In this document: piece after piece, positions 55,801 through 63,445 of the stretch
How positions within the stretch are numbered: the first letter of the stretch is position 1
Layout of the letters: the number at the start of each line of letters is the position of its first letter
Assembly (NCBI GenBank): GCA_949316235.1
Contig: OX438759.1
Location: 12,003,618-12,067,617, forward strand
Reading direction: 5' to 3'
Length of the DNA: 64,000 bases
DNA from: Oegoconia quadripuncta
Taxonomy: Eukaryota > Arthropoda > Insecta > Lepidoptera > Autostichidae
Translations under genes and position numbers: made by a program
The notes under the pieces: generated by a model
Told to the model about the DNA's origin: nothing
What the model saw: the letters and a program-made list of their open reading frames with translations, nothing else
Database searches by the model: none

Positions 55801-58800
55801 TAACAATTTGGAGTATTGTGTCATGGTGTATCCATAGGTATGCTGTCAATGAGCCTGGTGCCGCTGTTCGCACGGGAAGTGCCGGACATCACTATAGTGC
55901 CGGTGAACATCAGCTACGACCGGCTGATGGAGCACGCGCTCTTCGCATTCGAGCACCTCGGGGTGCCCAAGCCGAAAGAGTCCACTGGGGTGAGAGAAGC
56001 TCAAATTCAAATTTCTTTAAAAGCGACGGCTAATTGTACTGAAAGCTTATACACCCAAGCATGATAGGACACGAAATTCTAGGGCCCGTATTAATAAACG
56101 GTTCTCAAGATTGACATGGTCTCAAGTTGACGCTTGAGAATCTGTTGCATATTAAAACAGCATCAGAAAGAATGGTCTTGAGACCGAGACGCGATCTCAA
56201 TCTCAAGAACGATTTATTAATATGGGCCTAGGAAGTGTATTGATTAGTTTTTCGAATAAGAGTGTTGACATGTTTTTCTTCTTAAAATATCTTCATCATA
56301 AAATATGGTTTTTTTATGCACAACGGGTTGATACTTGACCTCAATCACACCTGATGTTAAGTGAAGATGAGGTCGAAGGTGGAAGTAATGACCCGGACAC
56401 CTCAACACATTTGGGGGACTGGCTATCTTATCTCTGACAACCGGAACACAACAATGCTATTAACATTGCTGTTTGACGGCAGCTTTAGATAAGATGATGG
56501 TAGCTAGCCAGGCGGACATTTAAAATGCTCTACCACCAACCAAACCGAGTACTTAAACATGTACCCCGCTGGGGATCGAACCCGCGACCTCCGAATCGTA
56601 AACCCAATGTTGTTTACATTGAGCCACGGAGGCGGTTGATTAAATAATAATATCTTGTTAATAAGTATTTATTAAAAAAGATTAGTGATCTAACAACAAA
56701 TTTATAAAACACAATTGAAAATACCTATATTTTATAGAAGAAATACACCGTCCAACTCTTTTTAATATAGTATTACAAAAAAGCTTGCGTGAATAAAGTT
56801 TCGTGGAAAATGGCCCAAGGATTTATTTATTTTATAGTCTAAAGGACTTTAAATAAATAATAAATAAAATAAACCAATAAACATGTATAGACAACGTTTC
56901 TAGATCGATGGGCTCAACCCCTGTCACTTGAGCATTTCCGTATATTTCGAAAGGTAAATCGTGGAGTTGTTTCAAGAGTTAAACTTAATGTTTGGTATGC
57001 CCAATCGCTTGTTTGGGATATCTCTGACCACCCTGTTTGGGATAAAAGTTGTGACGTTATGTATGGATTGTGGAGAACGTTGATCAAATTGATTAAAATC
57101 TAAGTTTTGTCTAATCTAGCAATACTTGCAATTCAGCTCTGTAATAATTTGTTATCAAACGAATAAAATGTTAATAGCCCGCAAGTTATCGGCCTCACAA
57201 GGTCGTTTCCAAGGAAGCACCTACTGACTCATAAACACAAATCTCTTATCACGGTACCGGTTTTACGTTATCTGTATTTTACAGAATAGTACAGACTGCA
57301 ACACAGATAGCGAACAACACTTTTGCAACTTTACTACTGAATTGTGTGGCTTGTCAAGCTGACTGTATATCGTACGATATTCAACGTTTTGTTTGCAAAA
57401 AGTGACGAATCATCGTTATTGAGAAATACATACATAAATCTCGTTATTGTCGATTTAGGCGGATAATATAATAAAGAAAAAATTGCAATTAGGTACTTGC
57501 CAATGGGCCTTCAATAAATACAAGTGCCTCCAAATGACACGATATTTCTATTCCAGGGCTTCCTAAAAGCACTGCGCGGCTTGAACGACCATTTCGGCAA
57601 TATATACATAAACATTGGCACTCCTTTATCTGTCAGAGAATACCTACAAAACGTCTCCGCATCCAGCGAAACCCTCAAACCCGTGGATTTGCAGCAGCTC
57701 ACGCCGGACCAATTCACTAAAGTCCAGGAGATAGCGAACTATGTAGTCACACTCCAACAGAAGAACACTGTTGCAACTATATCTAATTTACTAGCGTTAG
57801 TGCTCATGCAAAGTGTGGTGAATAACCGGGCGTTGGACTTTGAGGAGGTGGTGTACGAAGTGGAGTGGACGATAGGGGTTTTGAGGAGCCTTGGTGCGTC
57901 GGTGTTTGAGAACGACGTAAGAAGTAGCGTGGAGCGGATATTAGTGGTCCAGAGCAAGATGGTGAAGTTAGACCACAAGGGGAAACTCCGACTTATTTCT
58001 GGCGCGCTGATCAATGTCTCGGAGGATGTCAAGAAGAAAATGAAAGGTAACTTCCAATATACTCCACATAGTTTTTACAAGCTTTTCATCAACATCTTCT
58101 TGCCCTGGCGCTTGTCGTTCATATCACCCTTCACACAATCCATCCATCTTTTCCGTGGTCTTCTACTTCCTTTCCAACTATTGACATCCATATTCATCAT
58201 TCTCTTAGTAACACGCGTTTCATCCCTCCTCATAAAATGTGCATACCAAGCTTTTAATTACAAGCTTTTATTTGGTTTGCAATGTTCGTATTTTTTTTTA
58301 TTCACCACGGGTTGGTACTTGACCTCAATCACACCTGATCTTAAGTGAAGATGAGGTCGAAGGTGGAAGCGTACTGACCCGGAAACCCCAACACATTTGG
58401 GGGACTGGCTATCTTATCTCTGACAACCGGAACACAACAATGCCATTAACATTGCTGCTTGGCGCCAGATTTAGAAAAGAAGAAAAACCGGTTGCTCTGA
58501 AAATCAATGGGGGAGGCCTATATTCATCAGTGGACGTCCTATGACTGATTTGATGACGATGAATTTGATTATTATGCTAAGTATGTCATTTAACTGATAA
58601 CTTTATCATTATCACATTATGTAATACTGTATTATTTAGTTCAATAGAGGCAAGATAAAAGCTATCTCTGATTCAGATGAGTATTCACGTGTTACGAAGT
58701 ATCAGAGGAAGTATTTTAACGTGTTTTTAGGTCACACCCTCGAGGCGGAAACGATGGTGAACGCGGTGCCAGTGATACAACTGCAGATGTACGTGAACCC

Positions 58801-61800
58801 AGTGCTGCACTACCTGGTGCCTCCAGCAGTGTTGTCGCTCATCGTGCGCAGCTCACATATCACGGCAGGTGGGCACACATTACATTGTCACACTGGGGAT
58901 ATGGGGAAAGAGGAGACACACACATGACCCGCGGGAGGTGGAGGCTACATCACATCCTCGAGATTCAACGGTAGACGGGGGACATATCACACTTATGAGG
59001 CGGTGTTTAGGCTTTGCAATCCTTTTCTATGTGGATATGTCACGATCGGCGACCTCGGGTGGGTGTCGGTTTATATCGGCATTGCTCGCATATCTGTGCT
59101 ACGCGTCGTACGGTAGACAATTTTTATGGAATTTGGATTTATTCGGACTCATTTCGAGACATTTCTTTTATATTTTGGAACTATTTGTGCTTGTGTGGTG
59201 GCTGGTCAGCAGGACATTCATTATTTGAAGATAACCCGGAGTGGATTTGGTGGACGTGGCGGGCTCGGGACCCCTTTAGAATTTACACCGTCTTCAGCCA
59301 AAGTGAGTGGTATATCTCATATATCTGCAGTGCAATGCCTGAAAATTACCCATAGAAAAACAGCGATCAGCGTCTGCTTGAGCTATCGAAGGGTTCTCGC
59401 GAACAGGTGGGGATGTCCACACACGGTATATGGTAGATGGGGGACACCTAACACCCTTCATATAGGTGACGGCGGATTTAAGACACGCCACACATTCACA
59501 ACCCCAATATGTCGGGAACGACCACACCCGGCCCGGCAAGTTTTACTTGCTCTTCCCAGATGAAAATATAACTTTCAATATTTCGGATACTTACACCAAT
59601 CATCTAGTTCCAAACGAAGCAAAGCTTGTACTATGGATACGTCCTCTGTAATTTAAGAGCTATGCTCTTGTCGGTGGAATATTGTCTGTGGATACTAGAT
59701 AATGGATAAACATACGTAAATATTTATATAAACATCCGTGACGCGGGAATAATAATAAATAAATATTTCAGACACACCAATCATCTAGTCCCAAATTAAG
59801 CAAAGCTTGTACTATGGATACTAGATAACCGATAAACATACATAAATTAAACATCCATGACATCGTTCATTTTGCTGACAAGGTCACTACACCAAACGGT
59901 CGTAAATGTTCGTAACGTAGAATGATGATATCATTATCATTTCAGCCACAGAACGTCCACTGTTGAACATAGGCCTCCCCCATAGATTTCCAGAGGGACC
60001 GAATAAATAAAATATTATTCTTTTCAGATCAAATAAAAAGTGATTACCGCCATGTCAGAAAATTACTTCGGTACGAGTTTTTTCACATAGAAAAAAATGA
60101 GGAATCCGTAAGTATAAATAAGTATAAACTTTATAAACTAACATTTTTAATAAGTATTAAATACATTTCGTATCGTTATCATTCCGTTCGAACGGCAAAA
60201 CCGTTGTAAAATAGCGCGATTGGCTCCGCCTTTACTAACGTCAAAAAGCGGCGAGTTTTAAAGATAAAACGAACTTACCTCGATATACTAAACAATGGTG
60301 TCGATTCGAATGTACACCAACTAAACTAAAAGCAGTTTTAAAGTAGTACTGTCGCTGTCTTCCTGGAACAGTACGATGCAACGGCACCACTCCAAAACTG
60401 GTTTTAGTTTAGTTGGTGTATATCCGAATCGACACCAATGTCGCCTAACTCAACTGTCAAATTTACGATTATTCGAATAGGATTGGGTTTTAAATAAGTT
60501 CTACATTAGAAATACTTTCAAAAACAAGCTTTTAATGATTATCATATATTGTTCTAGTACAAAGACGAGTAACAGAGCAATATTCTGGCTCCATTATCAG
60601 ATTAGCTCGATAGCACAGAATTAACATTAGTATCATAATATTTTATTGTTACCGAACTTACATAAATATACCAAATTTCAGCTCAATCAGATACCAGCAA
60701 GTGGTTGAAAAATGGTTTGCAAATTTTGTAAGCGATAACTTACATTCTGGTATACGAACATTGCAAACTAAATAAAAGATTGCAAAAAAAACGCGAACTT
60801 TTGAAATACGGACGGTATTTTCACATTCAAAGGCGAACAACTCAAAAATCGCACCCCAGTCTTGAAGAATAAAAGACCCATCTTTCATCACTGTTTCAGA
60901 TATACAGAAGCGCGCTAGAATACTGCCTCCAGAACAATGTGATAGCGTCTGACGGCGAGACGTTCGTTAGTGGTGGGGCCACAAAGCTGCAGGCCCTGCT
61001 CGAATGGTCCATATTCCCCGCGCTCACCACTCTGTTGATGTGTGCGGATATCATGATTGAAGTAAGTGGAGAGTGTGGGAGATACTACTAACCTGCCCTT
61101 TATGTAACTTCATCGCTATCATGATCGATAACGTTCACCAATGAGAAACCGTCAATTTGCCGAGCGAACGATGAGCCAACCAATCACATGACAGAACATA
61201 ACCCATGACAATATCGATGAAATTATGTAATAGAACACATGGTCTAGTAATATGACAGGCGTGATAAACGTTTCCAAAGTCACGCGCGACAAACGTCATG
61301 CTACGGGGGCTGATACAGCGCGCTAATCTTTTGATGAGGTATGCTCTGAGTCGCAATCGCTTACTAGGGATTCCAAATGATAATGATCGCTTGAAGCAAT
61401 CGTATTAGGATCTTAAATATATAGGTATTTATGGCAATACTAATTTTTCTCCCGCAGTTCCCCCGTCTAGAATTACTTTTGACGACCTGTTTGGTGTAGT
61501 GGTTTGAAGCTCTGACTGCTATACCAAAAGGTCGCGGGTATTTATTTATAAGAAATGTGTATTTGTGTAGTTTGCCAACCATCTGGTATCCATAATACAA
61601 GCCTAGTTGTTTAATGTGGAACTAGATGGCACTGTGTGTATAAATATCCTTGGACATGTGTGATATGATATTTATTTATATTTACTTTATCGCGGATTAG
61701 ACCTCCTTTTTGGAAGTCGCTTAAAAGTAGCCTATGTCCTTCTCCAAGCCTTAGGTTACCTCTCTGCCAAATTTCACTACGATCAGTTCAGCAGTTTAGG

Positions 61801-62309
61801 CGTGACAGGCGGAGAGATAGACTTTCGCATTTATAATATTATTTAATTGCAAATATATAAAAACAACAAATATAATTTATGTTCTCCACATATACATCAG
61901 ATTAAAGAGTATTTACGTATTATTGTAATACAGCTAAGTCTAGTAAGCAAAAAATGCTCTGGAGACTGGAGGCGGCACTAAAGTTCTATGGACCCTCCAT
62001 CTCCATGGATGTGCTATGAACATAATGCAGTATGATACACATGAATGTTGACCATTTTCCAAAAATTTAGGTTAGTTAAAGATCTGAGATTCGTGTAACG
62101 AATTCCATGTCAAGGTCAATGTGCCGTTTTTAATGTCCAGGAACTCATTTGCTTTTCCAGCAAGTGAAGTGCGAGCATAAGCAAATGCTGAGACTGGTGC
62201 AGGAGCGGGTGGAGTCTCATTGCTGCCATCCTTATTGCCTCAGCCTGGAAGCCGTCGCCAACTGCCTGCAAGGGCTGACCTTAACGGGCGCTCTTACCAG
62301 GGATAGAAG
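37657..62309 (+). CDS. GNPAT: GNPAT, dihydroxyacetone-phosphate acyltransferase gene (3' end outside window)
   Basis: Peroxisomal enzyme that acylates dihydroxyacetone phosphate, the first step of ether-lipid (plasmalogen) synthesis. Exons: 37657-37836, 47185-47361, 48659-48788, 52778-52981, 55838-55989, 57557-58046, 58731-58868, 60028-60107, 60900-61061, 62161-62309. They join in frame into about 620 residues. Acyltransferase motifs: HRSYADF with catalytic H135 and D140; FYIRRT at 180-185; EFFLEGTRSRS at 212-222; VPVNISYD at 251-258. The stretch VPKPKESTGGFLKAL is typical of GNPAT rather than of GPAT. The start is the ATG in AAAAATGAG. The human protein is 680 residues and ends in a PTS1 tripeptide, so one short exon should follow past the window. 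Intron 1 is 9.3 kb because of an LTR element. A TATA-like TATAAATT is at 37049, and TTCCAG at 37631-37636 could be an acceptor in the 5' UTR. Confidence 0.93.
38779..40243 (+). repeat. 5' LTR
   Basis: 1465 bp. It begins with a stem-loop (TGTAACG, 9-nt gap, CGTTACA) and ends with another (TGTAAC, 12-nt gap, GTTACA). A 21-bp palindrome, arms AGGTTACAAA and TTTGTAACCT, is at 40076-40096. A candidate primer-binding site starts just after it at 40245 (TTGGCGCTCTCACTC); I could not assign the tRNA. Confidence 0.95.
40589..41260 (+). pseudogene. Truncated gag of the LTR element
   Basis: 223-codon ORF. From about residue 90 it reads YNFKNKFNGKSCVREFLLRL and ALKWFRSIRNTVRTW then LLKRFDKLNFDYQLEHDL, a typical retrotransposon Gag capsid-like domain. 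Real gag sequence ends at LTYPLSDA; the last 17 codons run out of frame over reverse-transcriptase sequence. No CCHC zinc knuckle remains. Confidence 0.85.
41208..43391 (+). pseudogene. 5'-truncated pol: half RT, RNase H, integrase
   Basis: 727-codon ORF that begins inside reverse transcriptase at MPFGLTNAPAELQRL. It keeps the catalytic YLDD at FIYLDDLLAI. RNase H follows (LHCDASSFAIG, STTEKELLAILDSIEHF, TDHASLKWL), then the integrase HHCC zinc finger (GHLGVSKT...CEICK) and the DDE core (SIDLIGPLP, VCDNGTQFTS, NNPVERYNK). It lacks protease and the N-terminal half of RT, so it could not make a full polymerase. There are no stops, in line with a recent insertion. Confidence 0.92.
43392..44776 (+). 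other. Untranslated 3' internal region of the LTR element
   Basis: About 1.4 kb after pol with no ORF of note on +. It holds three diverged copies of a roughly 35-bp motif around TGTTCGGAAAGCCGGT and AGCCGACCAC at about 44000, 44100 and 44205. T-rich runs and AGGGATGAAA precede the 3' LTR, where a polypurine tract is expected. Confidence 0.6.
44777..46240 (+). repeat. 3' LTR
   Basis: 1464 bp, the same as the 5' LTR except for one fewer A in the run near 44925-44937. It is followed directly by the AGTA target duplication. Confidence 0.95.
46410..46530 (+). repeat. CR1-type LINE 3' tail
   Basis: GCGTGGAAGAGATCGCTGCT, AGCGATAAGGCCGCC, with the hairpin GATCGCT/AGCGAT. The same tail is at 63318-63445. 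It lies in GNPAT intron 1. Confidence 0.75.
46835..46972. mobile_element. MITE-2, short copy
   Basis: CAGGGTGAATAAGAATTCGT and the inverse GGAATTACACGACCCTG. Shares CGACGCCACTCTTA with 9531-9797 but is half as long. Confidence 0.75.
47185..47361 (+). CDS. GNPAT: GNPAT exon 2
   Basis: Residues 61-119. The acceptor is TTTTAG and the donor GTAACC, phase 0 at both ends. It encodes LEEMGFDRKLYVIRWMGVLF and KIGIFVNEAAIFK, the region before the first acyltransferase motif. It lies 945 bp after the LTR element. Confidence 0.9.
48033..48157. mobile_element. Small inverted-repeat element
   Basis: CCCGTAGCATGAC (48034-48046) and GTCATGCTACGGG (48145-48157) are perfect inverses. A related region with GTCATGCTACGGG is at 61295-61312. 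Confidence 0.65.
48480..48640 (+). repeat. Dispersed repeat
   Basis: GAAAATTTAGAAAACCCCCG and GCTAAATATCTTCGAAAGAG; related to 11380-11760. It ends about 20 bp before GNPAT exon 3. Confidence 0.5.
48659..48788 (+). CDS. GNPAT: GNPAT exon 3 (HX4D motif)
   Basis: Acceptor TTGTAG, phase 0; donor GTACGT. It encodes LFLPTHRSYADFCLMTYL, which carries the catalytic His-Asp pair HRSYAD, and ends in AAGM, a GNPAT-typical strand. Confidence 0.93.
49370..49685. repeat. Dispersed repeats shared with 4930-5450
   Basis: TTCCGTCACTTGTGCCAAAA, GTAGGTCACCGGGAAGTGCC; then CCGAGAAAAAACGACTTCAA and GGAACCCTCGGGGCACGA on the other strand relative to 4930-5110. Confidence 0.5.
49985..50210 (+). repeat. Dispersed LINE-like repeat
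   Basis: CTTCTCGTGGGTGTCGTAAA, GGCGACTAAAAG, GGGATATCTCTGACCACCCC and AAAGGTCGTGATGTTATATG. Copies at 54080-54320 and 56890-57070 on the same strand. Confidence 0.6.
50489..50715. repeat. 91-bp tandem repeat, 2.5 units
   Basis: CTCCGTGTTTTTATTTAATA starts at 50489, 50580 and 50671, a period of 91 bp. Units are almost identical. The third is cut after GAGAATTTTTATT. Confidence 0.9.
51108..51180 (+). repeat. SINE-A 3' end with poly-A
   Basis: CTTCACTTAACATCAGGTGT, GATTGAGGTCAAGTACGAAC, then an A-run. 5'-truncated. Confidence 0.8.
51361..51456 (-). repeat. SINE-B head, reverse
   Basis: Reverse of the tRNA-like head: GACGAGATTCGAACTCGCGA, CCTTTTAGTAACC and CACTGCACCAAAC. It lacks tRNA ends, so it is not a tRNA gene. 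Confidence 0.7.
51575..51700. repeat. Dispersed repeat with perfect inverted repeat
   Basis: CCTCCCGAGAGAACA and TGTTCTCTCGGGAGG-like arms (51590-51622) form a near-perfect hairpin inside sequence related to 11380-11760. Confidence 0.55.
52290..52462 (+). repeat. Foldback-4, partial copy
   Basis: CTAACGAAAATAGCTTCGTA, GTAACTTCGGACTTTTTCTT, TATAAACCAATCGTCATTTT and TTGGACATCACAAGTTAGTA match one half of 53541-53891. Confidence 0.7.
52465..52755. mobile_element. MITE-3 copy before GNPAT exon 4
   Basis: TTGCGGAGCAAAAAGAAAAA, CAAACAAAATAATAGCTCCA, CCGATAGTAGGATCA and end ATTCCCAGCTTTAG. Same family as 27915-28258. Its end is some 23 bp from the exon start. Confidence 0.6.
52778..52981 (+). CDS. 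GNPAT: GNPAT exon 4 (motifs II and III)
   Basis: Acceptor TTTCAG, donor GTGAGT. It encodes CAFYIRRTLAGAPLYAATLR and IEFFLEGTRSRSNKSMSPKY. The EGTRSR residues bind the phosphate of the acyl acceptor in this family. It is much more GC-rich than its introns. A MITE end (AT)TCCCAGC lies about 30 bp upstream. Confidence 0.93.
53080..53168 (-). repeat. SINE-A 3' end, reverse
   Basis: GGGTTGGTACTTGACTTCAG, TCACACCTGATGTTAAGTG and GGTGGAGGCGTACTGAC. Confidence 0.7.
53541..53891. mobile_element. Foldback-4, 351-bp inverted-repeat element
   Basis: AAATTATGATTTATATTATG, TACGGCGAGTATCGGGCGTT and GGTGAGGGGTCAGGGGTCCT on the left are mirrored by AGGACCCCTGACCCCTCACC and CGATACTCGCCGTACATAAT on the right. 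Arms are roughly 100 bp or more. Half of it recurs at 52290-52462. Confidence 0.85.
54080..54320 (+). repeat. Dispersed LINE-like repeat
   Basis: CTATGCTTGTCGTAAAAGGC, GGGCTCACCCCCTGCC, GGTATCTCTGACCACCCAAT and AAAGATCGTGAAGTTATGTA; see 49985-50210. Confidence 0.6.
54640..54960 (+). pseudogene. LINE-E tail, C-terminal RT-ORF fragment
   Basis: From 54725 reads WYGHVMRTDETHVTNRMMNM then DVDG, as in the copy at 11040-11230, and breaks off at a frameshift; ends GACCTCAAATAAATTAGGTC-like. Confidence 0.75.
55434..55752 (-). repeat. SINE-A, nearly full copy
   Basis: T-run, CAATCACACCTGATGTTAAG, GATGGTGGTAGCTAGCCAGG and head CATTGAGCCGCGGAGGCGG. It ends about 85 bp before GNPAT exon 5. Confidence 0.85.
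55838..55989 (+). CDS. GNPAT: GNPAT exon 5 (motif IV)
   Basis: Acceptor CCATAG, donor GTGAGA. It encodes EVPDITIVPVNISYDRLMEH and LGVPKPKESTG. ISYD and PKPKE are hallmarks of GNPAT. Confidence 0.93.
56092..56228. mobile_element. MITE-1 copy
   Basis: GGGCCCGTATTAATAAACGG and the inverse CGATTTATTAATATGGGCC, flanked by TA. Only 137 bp, the most compact copy. Confidence 0.8.
56311..56640 (-). repeat. SINE-A, full copy
   Basis: T-run, CTCAATCACACCTGATGTTA, ACCTCCGAATCGTAAACCCA and head CATTGAGCCACGGAGGCGG. Confidence 0.88.
56890..57070 (+). repeat. Dispersed LINE-like repeat
   Basis: GATGGGCTCAACCCCTGTCA, GGGATATCTCTGACCACCCT and AAAAGTTGTGACGTTATGTA; see 49985-50210. Confidence 0.6.
57075..57550. 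other. Intron stretch, nothing recognised
   Basis: AT-rich end of GNPAT intron 5 without an identifiable repeat. Confidence 0.45.
57557..58046 (+). CDS. GNPAT: GNPAT exon 6
   Basis: Largest exon; acceptor TTCCAG, donor GTAACT. It encodes GFLKALRGLNDHFGNIYINI, then GTPLSVREYL, then the helical C-terminal domain (VTLQQKNTVATISNLLALVL and later). The ATG at 57524 is intronic; the exon begins at GGC. Confidence 0.92.
58055..58262 (-). pseudogene. LINE-E tail, reverse
   Basis: Reverse complement encodes MRRDETRVTKRMMNMDVNSW and RRPRKRWMDCVKGDMNDKR, the best-kept copy of the family at 11040-11230. It begins within about ten bases of the GNPAT exon 6 donor. Confidence 0.85.
58289..58482 (-). repeat. 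SINE-A copy, head lost
   Basis: T-run, CTCAATCACACCTGATCTTA, GGGGACTGGCTATCTTATCT and TTGGCGCCAGATTTAG. Confidence 0.82.
58500..58566 (+). repeat. RTE LINE 3' end
   Basis: ATGGGGGAGGCCTATATTCA, GTGGACGTCCTATGACTG and a GAT-rich tail. Confidence 0.7.
58731..58868 (+). CDS. GNPAT: GNPAT exon 7
   Basis: Acceptor TTTTAG, donor GTGGGC. It encodes NAVPVIQLQMYVNPVLHYLV then PPAVLSLIVRSS, a hydrophobic segment equal to the human GNPAT region around QLLNIFVRPSLVAVAL. Confidence 0.9.
58870..59560. other. GC-richer block in GNPAT intron 7, unclassified
   Basis: Begins at the exon 7 donor. It holds + ORFs of 119, 113 and 145 codons in three frames (58869-59228, 59014-59355, 59126-59563). The 145-codon one starts with a hydrophobic stretch like a signal peptide (FLLYFGTICACVVAG). 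No family is recognised; repeated GACGGGGGACA-like and ACACATT motifs suggest transposon sequence. Confidence 0.3.
59600..59760 (-). repeat. SINE-B body, reverse
   Basis: CCAATCATCTAGTTCCAAAC, GCTTGTACTATGGATAC and AATATTTATATAAACATCCG. Confidence 0.65.
59776..59905 (-). repeat. SINE-B, second reverse copy with head
   Basis: CCAATCATCTAGTCCCAAAT, TAAACATCCATGACATCG and the head AAGGTCACTACACCAAACGG. Confidence 0.7.
59928..60000 (-). repeat. RTE LINE 3' end, reverse
   Basis: ATCATTTCAGCCACAGAACG, TCCACTGTTGAACATAGGCC and TCCCCCATAGATTTCC. It ends 28 bp before GNPAT exon 8. Confidence 0.75.
60028..60107 (+). CDS. GNPAT: GNPAT exon 8
   Basis: Short exon with acceptor TTTCAG and donor GTAAGT. 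It encodes DQIKSDYRHVRKLLRYEFFH, in the place of the CFRFLRDVFADEF stretch of the vertebrate protein, and joins exons 7 and 9 in frame. Confidence 0.85.
60293..60440. mobile_element. MITE-5, 39-bp terminal inverted repeats
   Basis: ATGGTGTCGATTCGAATGTA then CACCAACTAAACTAAAA, mirrored by TTTTAGTTTAGTTGGTGTAT and CCGAATCGACACCAATG. 148 bp, no ORF. Confidence 0.82.
60900..61061 (+). CDS. GNPAT: GNPAT exon 9
   Basis: Acceptor TTTCAG, donor GTAAGT, phase 0 at both ends. It encodes YRSALEYCLQNNVIASDGET and LQALLEWSIFPALTTLLMCA. Confidence 0.9.
61140..61325. repeat. Repeat related to 48033-48157
   Basis: Holds GACAGGCGTGATAAACG, GCGACAAACGTCATGCTACG and GCGCGCTAATC. Only one arm of the inverted repeat is clear. 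Confidence 0.45.
61491..61685 (+). repeat. SINE-B copy with broken B-box
   Basis: GACGACCTGTTTGGTGTAGT, then GGTCGCGGGT joins straight to ATTTATTTATAAG, so half of the B-box is lost; end AACTAGATGGCACTGTGTGT. Confidence 0.75.
61700..61852 (+). repeat. Dispersed lepidopteran-type repeat
   Basis: AAGTAGCCTATGTCCTTCTC, CCAAATTTCACTACGATCAG, GTTCAGCAGTTTAGGCGTGA and CGCATTTATAATATT; family of 770-945. Confidence 0.7.
62161..62309 (+). CDS. GNPAT: GNPAT exon 10
   Basis: Acceptor TTCCAG, donor GTAACC. It encodes KQMLRLVQERVESHCCHPYC and LEAVANCLQGLTLTGALTRD, then leaves two bases. A last short exon is required; none was recognised between 62310 and 64000. Confidence 0.88.
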
Positions 62310-62850
62310 GTAACCTGTAGGGGCGGCATGCAAAGTGTCTTTCAGAATCCATGGGTTCCTTCGGGTTTATCTAAAACCACTTCATAGACTCCAACAGAGA
62401 AGGCAGATTGCAACTTGAAGGGTTACTGTGGCCAGGGAGCTAATTGCGTAACTTCTAATAATTGTCTAATAATCATCATTATCATCCTCGTCATTGGTCG
62501 AAGTTGACGGGGATGAAGATCATTCACCGATGAATTTAGAATAATGGGACATATTACAATGCGTCCGCCAGCGTTGTAGTAATCATTATAAACCTCTACT
62601 AATAGAATGAATCTAATATACCATCCAAATCGTTTGCCCCGACGACGATGGTGCTAGTCGCTATTTGCTGGTTGCGATTTTAGATTGTAGTGCCTAATAA
62701 AATCCGGTCCATCGTGTAAACAGTTTAGTGTGAAAATCCTCAATTCAGAGCATAAATCCTTCGTGTGCACTCCCATATCTTGAGCGTACCTGCCACCTTT
62801 CAAATTGATAGATCCAATTTTATTTGTGGCTATATCTGAAATCAGCGTAG

Positions 62851-63140
62851 GGAGCGTCGGTGGCTCAGCGGTTTAGACGTGGTTTCCCAATTTGGGAGGT
62901 CAGGGTTCGATTCCCAGGGAGGCCAGGCTTCCATTTTACTTATGTGTATTTATCCTACTGCTCTTAAACGGTGAAGGAAAACGTCGTAAGTAAACCTGCA
63001 TGCCTGAGAAATAATAATTCTAAGACATGTCTTCACATGCGGGTTGAGGAGAAGTCAGCGTGGCGGACTATGGCCCATACTCCATCTACTACTATTACCA
63101 CTACATCCAGTGGGATGTTTACGGGCTGAGATGATGATCT
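62851..63140 (+). repeat. SINE-C, full copy
   Basis: tRNA-like head GGAGCGTCGGTGGCTCAGCG with B-box GGTTCGATTCC at 62904-62914, body GGTGAAGGAAAACGTCGTAA, CATGTCTTCACATGCGG and end TTTACGGGCTGAGATGATGA. The reverse copy is at 25578-25860. Confidence 0.85.
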
Positions 63141-63317
63141 GTAATCATATTTTTGAGACTGCAATATATAGCTATTTATGTATATAATATATATGTATAA
63201 ATGTATGGTTTTAGTTTTTGTTTATTAAATAAGTAATTGATATGTAGGTATTTCATATCTGCATCCGTATTTTGCACAACCTGCCTGTTCTATAGAGTTA
63301 TACTCCTACACCCAAAG

Positions 63318-63445
63318 GTTGCCTGGAAGAGATCGCTTTTAGTGATAAGGCCGCCTAATTGTACTCTTATCAGTATTGTGTTTTGTAAAATGTATGTCCT
63401 CCTTTTGTACAATAAAGTGTATTTGTATTGTATTGTATTGTATTG
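63318..63445 (+). repeat. CR1-type LINE 3' tail with (TATTG)n
   Basis: GGTTGCCTGGAAGAGATCGC, TTTTAGTGATAAGGCCGCC, TACAATAAAGTGTATTTG and four TATTG units. Same tail as 46410-46530. Confidence 0.8.
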
